Assembly (NCBI GenBank): GCA_021108215.1
Contig: JAIORK010000031.1
Location: 1-46,281 of the forward strand
Length of the DNA: 46,281 bases
Source: a bacterium
GTDB lineage: Bacteria; Oederibacteriota; JAAXVQ01; JAUVAV01
Direction of reading: 5' to 3'
Translations under genes and position numbers: made by a program
In this document: positions 43,719 through 46,281 of the stretch, piece by piece
Layout of the letters: each line of letters opens with the position of its first letter
How positions within the stretch are numbered: the stretch's first letter is position 1
Notes under the pieces: model-generated
What the model was told of the DNA's origin: nothing
Database searches by the model: none
The model's input: the letters and a program-made list of their open reading frames with translations, nothing else

Positions 43719-46281
43719 TTATTGTTCTTTATAGACACCAATTTTAAAACGATATTTTTCATTGTCATTTGCTTTGATCACGCAGATATATCCGCCATTG
43801 GCAATTGTGACGCCGTTGTCATTTTTTCCGTTCCAACGAATCGAGTTGACACCGGCATAGCCGCCATTGGCTCCAGAAGCGTATTCATCATGCCAAACCA
43901 AATCCCCCATCAACGTATAGATGGCAATCTTTACAGGTGCATCCTGGTCAAGGCGATAGTCAATATTCGCCCATTGATCAGGGCGTAAGGGATTGCATGG
44001 ATTTGGATAAACGCCACCGTCCTCTGTGACTGTCACGTCCATATACATGCGTCCGGTCACAGCCGCCCCCGAAGTATTGGTTGTCGCTTCAATCGTATTA
44101 CGTTCATTTCGCGCCCCGGCAGTAAATGTGACTGTTGCGGTGCCGCTGGAATCCGAGGTCGTAAGAATCGGCTGGGCCGCGCCACCGTCCAGATCACTGG
44201 CAGTCTCCTCGATAATCCGGAAATAGACATTGACGCCTACGATCGCATTGTTATTCACATCATAAACATGTGCATTCACAGCCCCATTCTGATTGGCTTG
44301 CATTTGATAGCGAACGATGCCGCCTTCTTGCGGGAGCACCGTGGCATTTGAATCCATAACAATATGATCTGCACCTGAAGCACCTACTCTAACCTCAGGA
44401 GAATACGCATACGTAGGACGATCCGCACCGCCGGCCTCACTGATCCGCAGATAAATGGTCTCCGCTGCTGTATAGGTCTGGTTGGGTATTTCAAGCACAC
44501 CGCCGATGGTCTGGCCGAATGTAACATTCAAAACACCGCTTCCCGCAGCATTGGTTGATTGATTAGTGACCGCCTGAATCTGGAAATTAACATTGGCGGT
44601 CCTCACCACTTTATGTGAAGTATCATCGCGTACTTCCACCAGAGCTGTAAACTGGTCCGGCGCAGCTGCTACCGTAACCGGCCCAGGCTGCTCAACCCCG
44701 TTGACCCATACTTTGAAATAGGTCTGACCATAGGAAACAATTTGGACATCCGAACGGGATTCCTGATTGTGATTTAATGTACCATTGGTGGTATCCCAGG
44801 GATAGATGGTCAATTGGCCCAGAGTATACAAAGTTGCTTCCACCCATGCGGAAGCATAATTAAAAGCGTCCAGCACCAATGCGCTTACAATGGGTGAGGA
44901 AACATTCGGTACCCCCAGTGGATCACTTTCAGAATTTGTCCGCACTTCAAAATCATCCACAATACTCTCTACCTGATTGCCAAAACGATCAACCGGATAG
45001 ACAGTCACACCAAAAGCGGCACCGGAAATTTCCGGATCTGCCAGCAGAGAATTTTCCACATCACCGGACGGCTCGGTCAAGGTTACACCACTGTACCAAC
45101 CGCCTGATGTAACACCGCCGATACCGCTGGCCATAAGGGAATTGCCGCTGCCTTCCACCAATATCTGTCCGGGTGCCACCGTGACCAAGCCGTACACTGA
45201 CGCCGGATTAACATAAATACCCGGTGTGGTACCGGTCGAAATACCGGCCGGATTGGAATAAACCCAATGCGCAGTAAAACCCGCACCACCTGCAGGCGCA
45301 TCTCTTCCCAGCCACTCGATGGAATCACCATTTTGCTGATAATCCCAGTTTTTCACATAGACAGCACTGCCATCATGCACCTTGATAATATCAATAACAT
45401 TCGTAGTTCCCAACGCATCCAATGTTGAACCATTGGCACGGGTCAGCGATTGGGTAGTCTCAATCACGTCATAGGCTGTAATGATAAACGGTGTGTTGCT
45501 AATATCTGCGTCAGCCGCCTGATGGAAAGCAAATGCCTGCGATCCATTGAACTCGGCATAACCGCTGGTCCAGTTTATCTGTACCGGTGTGGGAATAGAG
45601 GCGAAGCGATCGGTGGTTTTTACATAAACCCAGTCCACCGCCCCTTCCGTGACATTACCATAAGTATCGCAGGCATACACTCTGAAAGAAGCAATCGGCG
45701 TTCCTGCATTTTGTGTTCCCGGCGAACCGGAATACCCGACAAATCCGGCACCCGGACTCGGTGTGCTATAGACACCGCCGCCATTAATATCCATGGAAGG
45801 AACAACCGGTATCAATCGCGCGAAACTATTGGCATTGACATTGGATGCGGATGAAGTTCCGCCATGGGTTCCCTCAGTATCACTAAATGTTGCCGTAATA
45901 CTGTTGCCAATATATTCTTTGTACAATGTCAAGCTGGGATAACCAACGCCGCCATACGTCCCGCTGGGCAACTGAATCACGGTTGGGTATAATGTATTAG
46001 TCCCTGAACCTGAGCTTAAATTAACATTATTCGACGCCGGGAAGGCTGAGGCTGTATTGCGGTTGTCCATGGTGTTGCCATATCCATCCTGGGCAGTCAC
46101 AGTTACCGAAAAAGCCACACCGGCAGTTTTGGCCGAGGTATCCATATCCACCTGAAACTGACGTATCTGATCATTGTGCCGCACATTGATCGGGGGATTA
46201 CCGCCGCCACCCAATGTAAAGGAGGTCACACTGCCATTATCCAGATTGGCCACCGTCAATGTCTGATAGCCATTAATGCCA
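43719..46281 (-). CDS. Secreted Ig-like protein with FlgD-like/type-IX-like C-terminus (5' end outside window)
   Basis: The frame is open to the right edge and continues upstream of TTG 46259 without a stop, so the true start is outside the window; at least 853 residues are present. It is built of repeated beta-rich Ig-like/adhesin modules (QDGYGNTMDN, DTYGNVTEG, VDRFGNQVES, VNNNAIVGVNV, which recall Big/filamin-type repeats). The C-terminal 100 residues start VYPNPCNP and contain IRWNGKNDNGVTIANGGY, a FlgD-like module of the kind used as type-IX-like sorting tails. It is probably surface exposed or released; ligand unknown. Confidence 0.85.
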   Translation of the reverse strand, partial: GINGYQTLTVANLDNGSVTSFTLGGGGNPPINVRHNDQIRQFQVDMDTSAKTAGVAFSVTVTAQDGYGNTMDNRNTASAFPASNNVNLSSGSGTNTLYPTVIQLPSGTYGGVGYPSLTLYKEYIGNSITATFSDTEGTHGGTSSASNVNANSFARLIPVVPSMDINGGGVYSTPSPGAGFVGYSGSPGTQNAGTPIASFRVYACDTYGNVTEGAVDWVYVKTTDRFASIPTPVQINWTSGYAEFNGSQAFAFHQAADADISNTPFIITAYDVIETTQSLTRANGSTLDALGTTNVIDIIKVHDGSAVYVKNWDYQQNGDSIEWLGRDAPAGGAGFTAHWVYSNPAGISTGTTPGIYVNPASVYGLVTVAPGQILVEGSGNSLMASGIGGVTSGGWYSGVTLTEPSGDVENSLLADPEISGAAFGVTVYPVDRFGNQVESIVDDFEVRTNSESDPLGVPNVSSPIVSALVLDAFNYASAWVEATLYTLGQLTIYPWDTTNGTLNHNQESRSDVQIVSYGQTYFKVWVNGVEQPGPVTVAAAPDQFTALVEVRDDTSHKVVRTANVNFQIQAVTNQSTNAAGSGVLNVTFGQTIGGVLEIPNQTYTAAETIYLRISEAGGADRPTYAYSPEVRVGASGADHIVMDSNATVLPQEGGIVRYQMQANQNGAVNAHVYDVNNNAIVGVNVYFRIIEETASDLDGGAAQPILTTSDSSGTATVTFTAGARNERNTIEATTNTSGAAVTGRMYMDVTVTEDGGVYPNPCNPLRPDQWANIDYRLDQDAPVKIAIYTLMGDLVWHDEYASGANGGYAGVNSIRWNGKNDNGVTIANGGYICVIKANDNEKYRFKIGVYKEQ

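Noticed and set aside
46237-46259. TTG 46259 as the true start of the Ig-like protein
   Set aside because: The frame continues open to the window edge with matching sequence upstream and no ribosome site or signal peptide.
1-46281. Prophage, integron or conjugative island
   Set aside because: No integrase, transposase, phage or transfer gene and no tRNA-flanked boundary was seen; genes are mostly housekeeping or envelope.

Overview
The window reads as chromosome of a Gram-negative bacterium from a poorly characterised lineage. Lipoprotein and signal-peptide genes, a TonB/ExbB/ExbD cluster, a PorV-type outer-membrane protein and secreted proteins ending in FlgD-like/type-IX-like C-terminal modules all point to a diderm cell. 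The combination resembles FCB-group or candidate-phylum genomes, but nothing here fixes the taxon. Almost every gene lies on the minus strand; the only confident plus-strand gene is a cvpA-like gene near 27.5 kb. No tRNA, rRNA, CRISPR array, transposase or prophage was seen.

Region by region (right to left, in the direction of transcription). 46281-35663 is an envelope cluster: a large secreted Ig-like protein (5' end outside the window), a PorV-like barrel with a FlgD-like tail, a 1046-residue TPR protein, ExbB/TolQ, two ExbD/TolR, TonB/TolA and an OmpA-like protein, together resembling a rewired Tol-Pal/Ton machine. 35650-31513 is the riboflavin operon ribD-ribE-ribBA-ribH-nusB behind an FMN riboswitch. 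31504-28064 is infC-rpmI-rplT-(SpoU methyltransferase)-pheS, with a strong promoter, a probable attenuator and an AUU start for infC; pheT is not adjacent. Then come the divergent cvpA-like gene and a cytoplasmic TPR gene, followed by uvrB-uvrC-lipoprotein, a secreted DUF1080/LamG-like protein and another periplasmic TPR protein. 16857-4382 is a cofactor and redox-signalling run: valS, nadC, birA, coaX, a TlpA-like thioredoxin, a FIST sensor, a PAS-GAF histidine kinase, ccdA, a second histidine kinase and pgeF. The left 3.7 kb is one very large secreted YD/RHS-like repeat protein that runs off the left edge.

How the genes may work together: the FIST protein and the kinase that follows it match the arrangement of the known NosP/NahK nitric-oxide sensing pairs, and lie between two thiol-redox genes (TlpA and CcdA). 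The envelope cluster couples proton-driven ExbB/ExbD motors to TonB and a peptidoglycan-binding-like OmpA domain. FlgD-like Ig modules recur in four exported proteins, suggesting a shared surface or sorting system.

The gaps between genes hold more structure than usual: two copies of a ~200 bp MITE-like element (7017-7209 and 19018-19221), two unrelated inverted-repeat elements (4170-4287, 16904-17032), and a degenerate core word found in at least six intergenic places. Good sigma-70-type promoters with 17 bp spacers are visible at 20463-20491, 25607-25635, 27298-27326, 27346-27374 and 31476-31504. The best candidates for something undescribed are the giant repeat protein, the intergenic repeat family, and the FIST/kinase/TlpA/CcdA operon.
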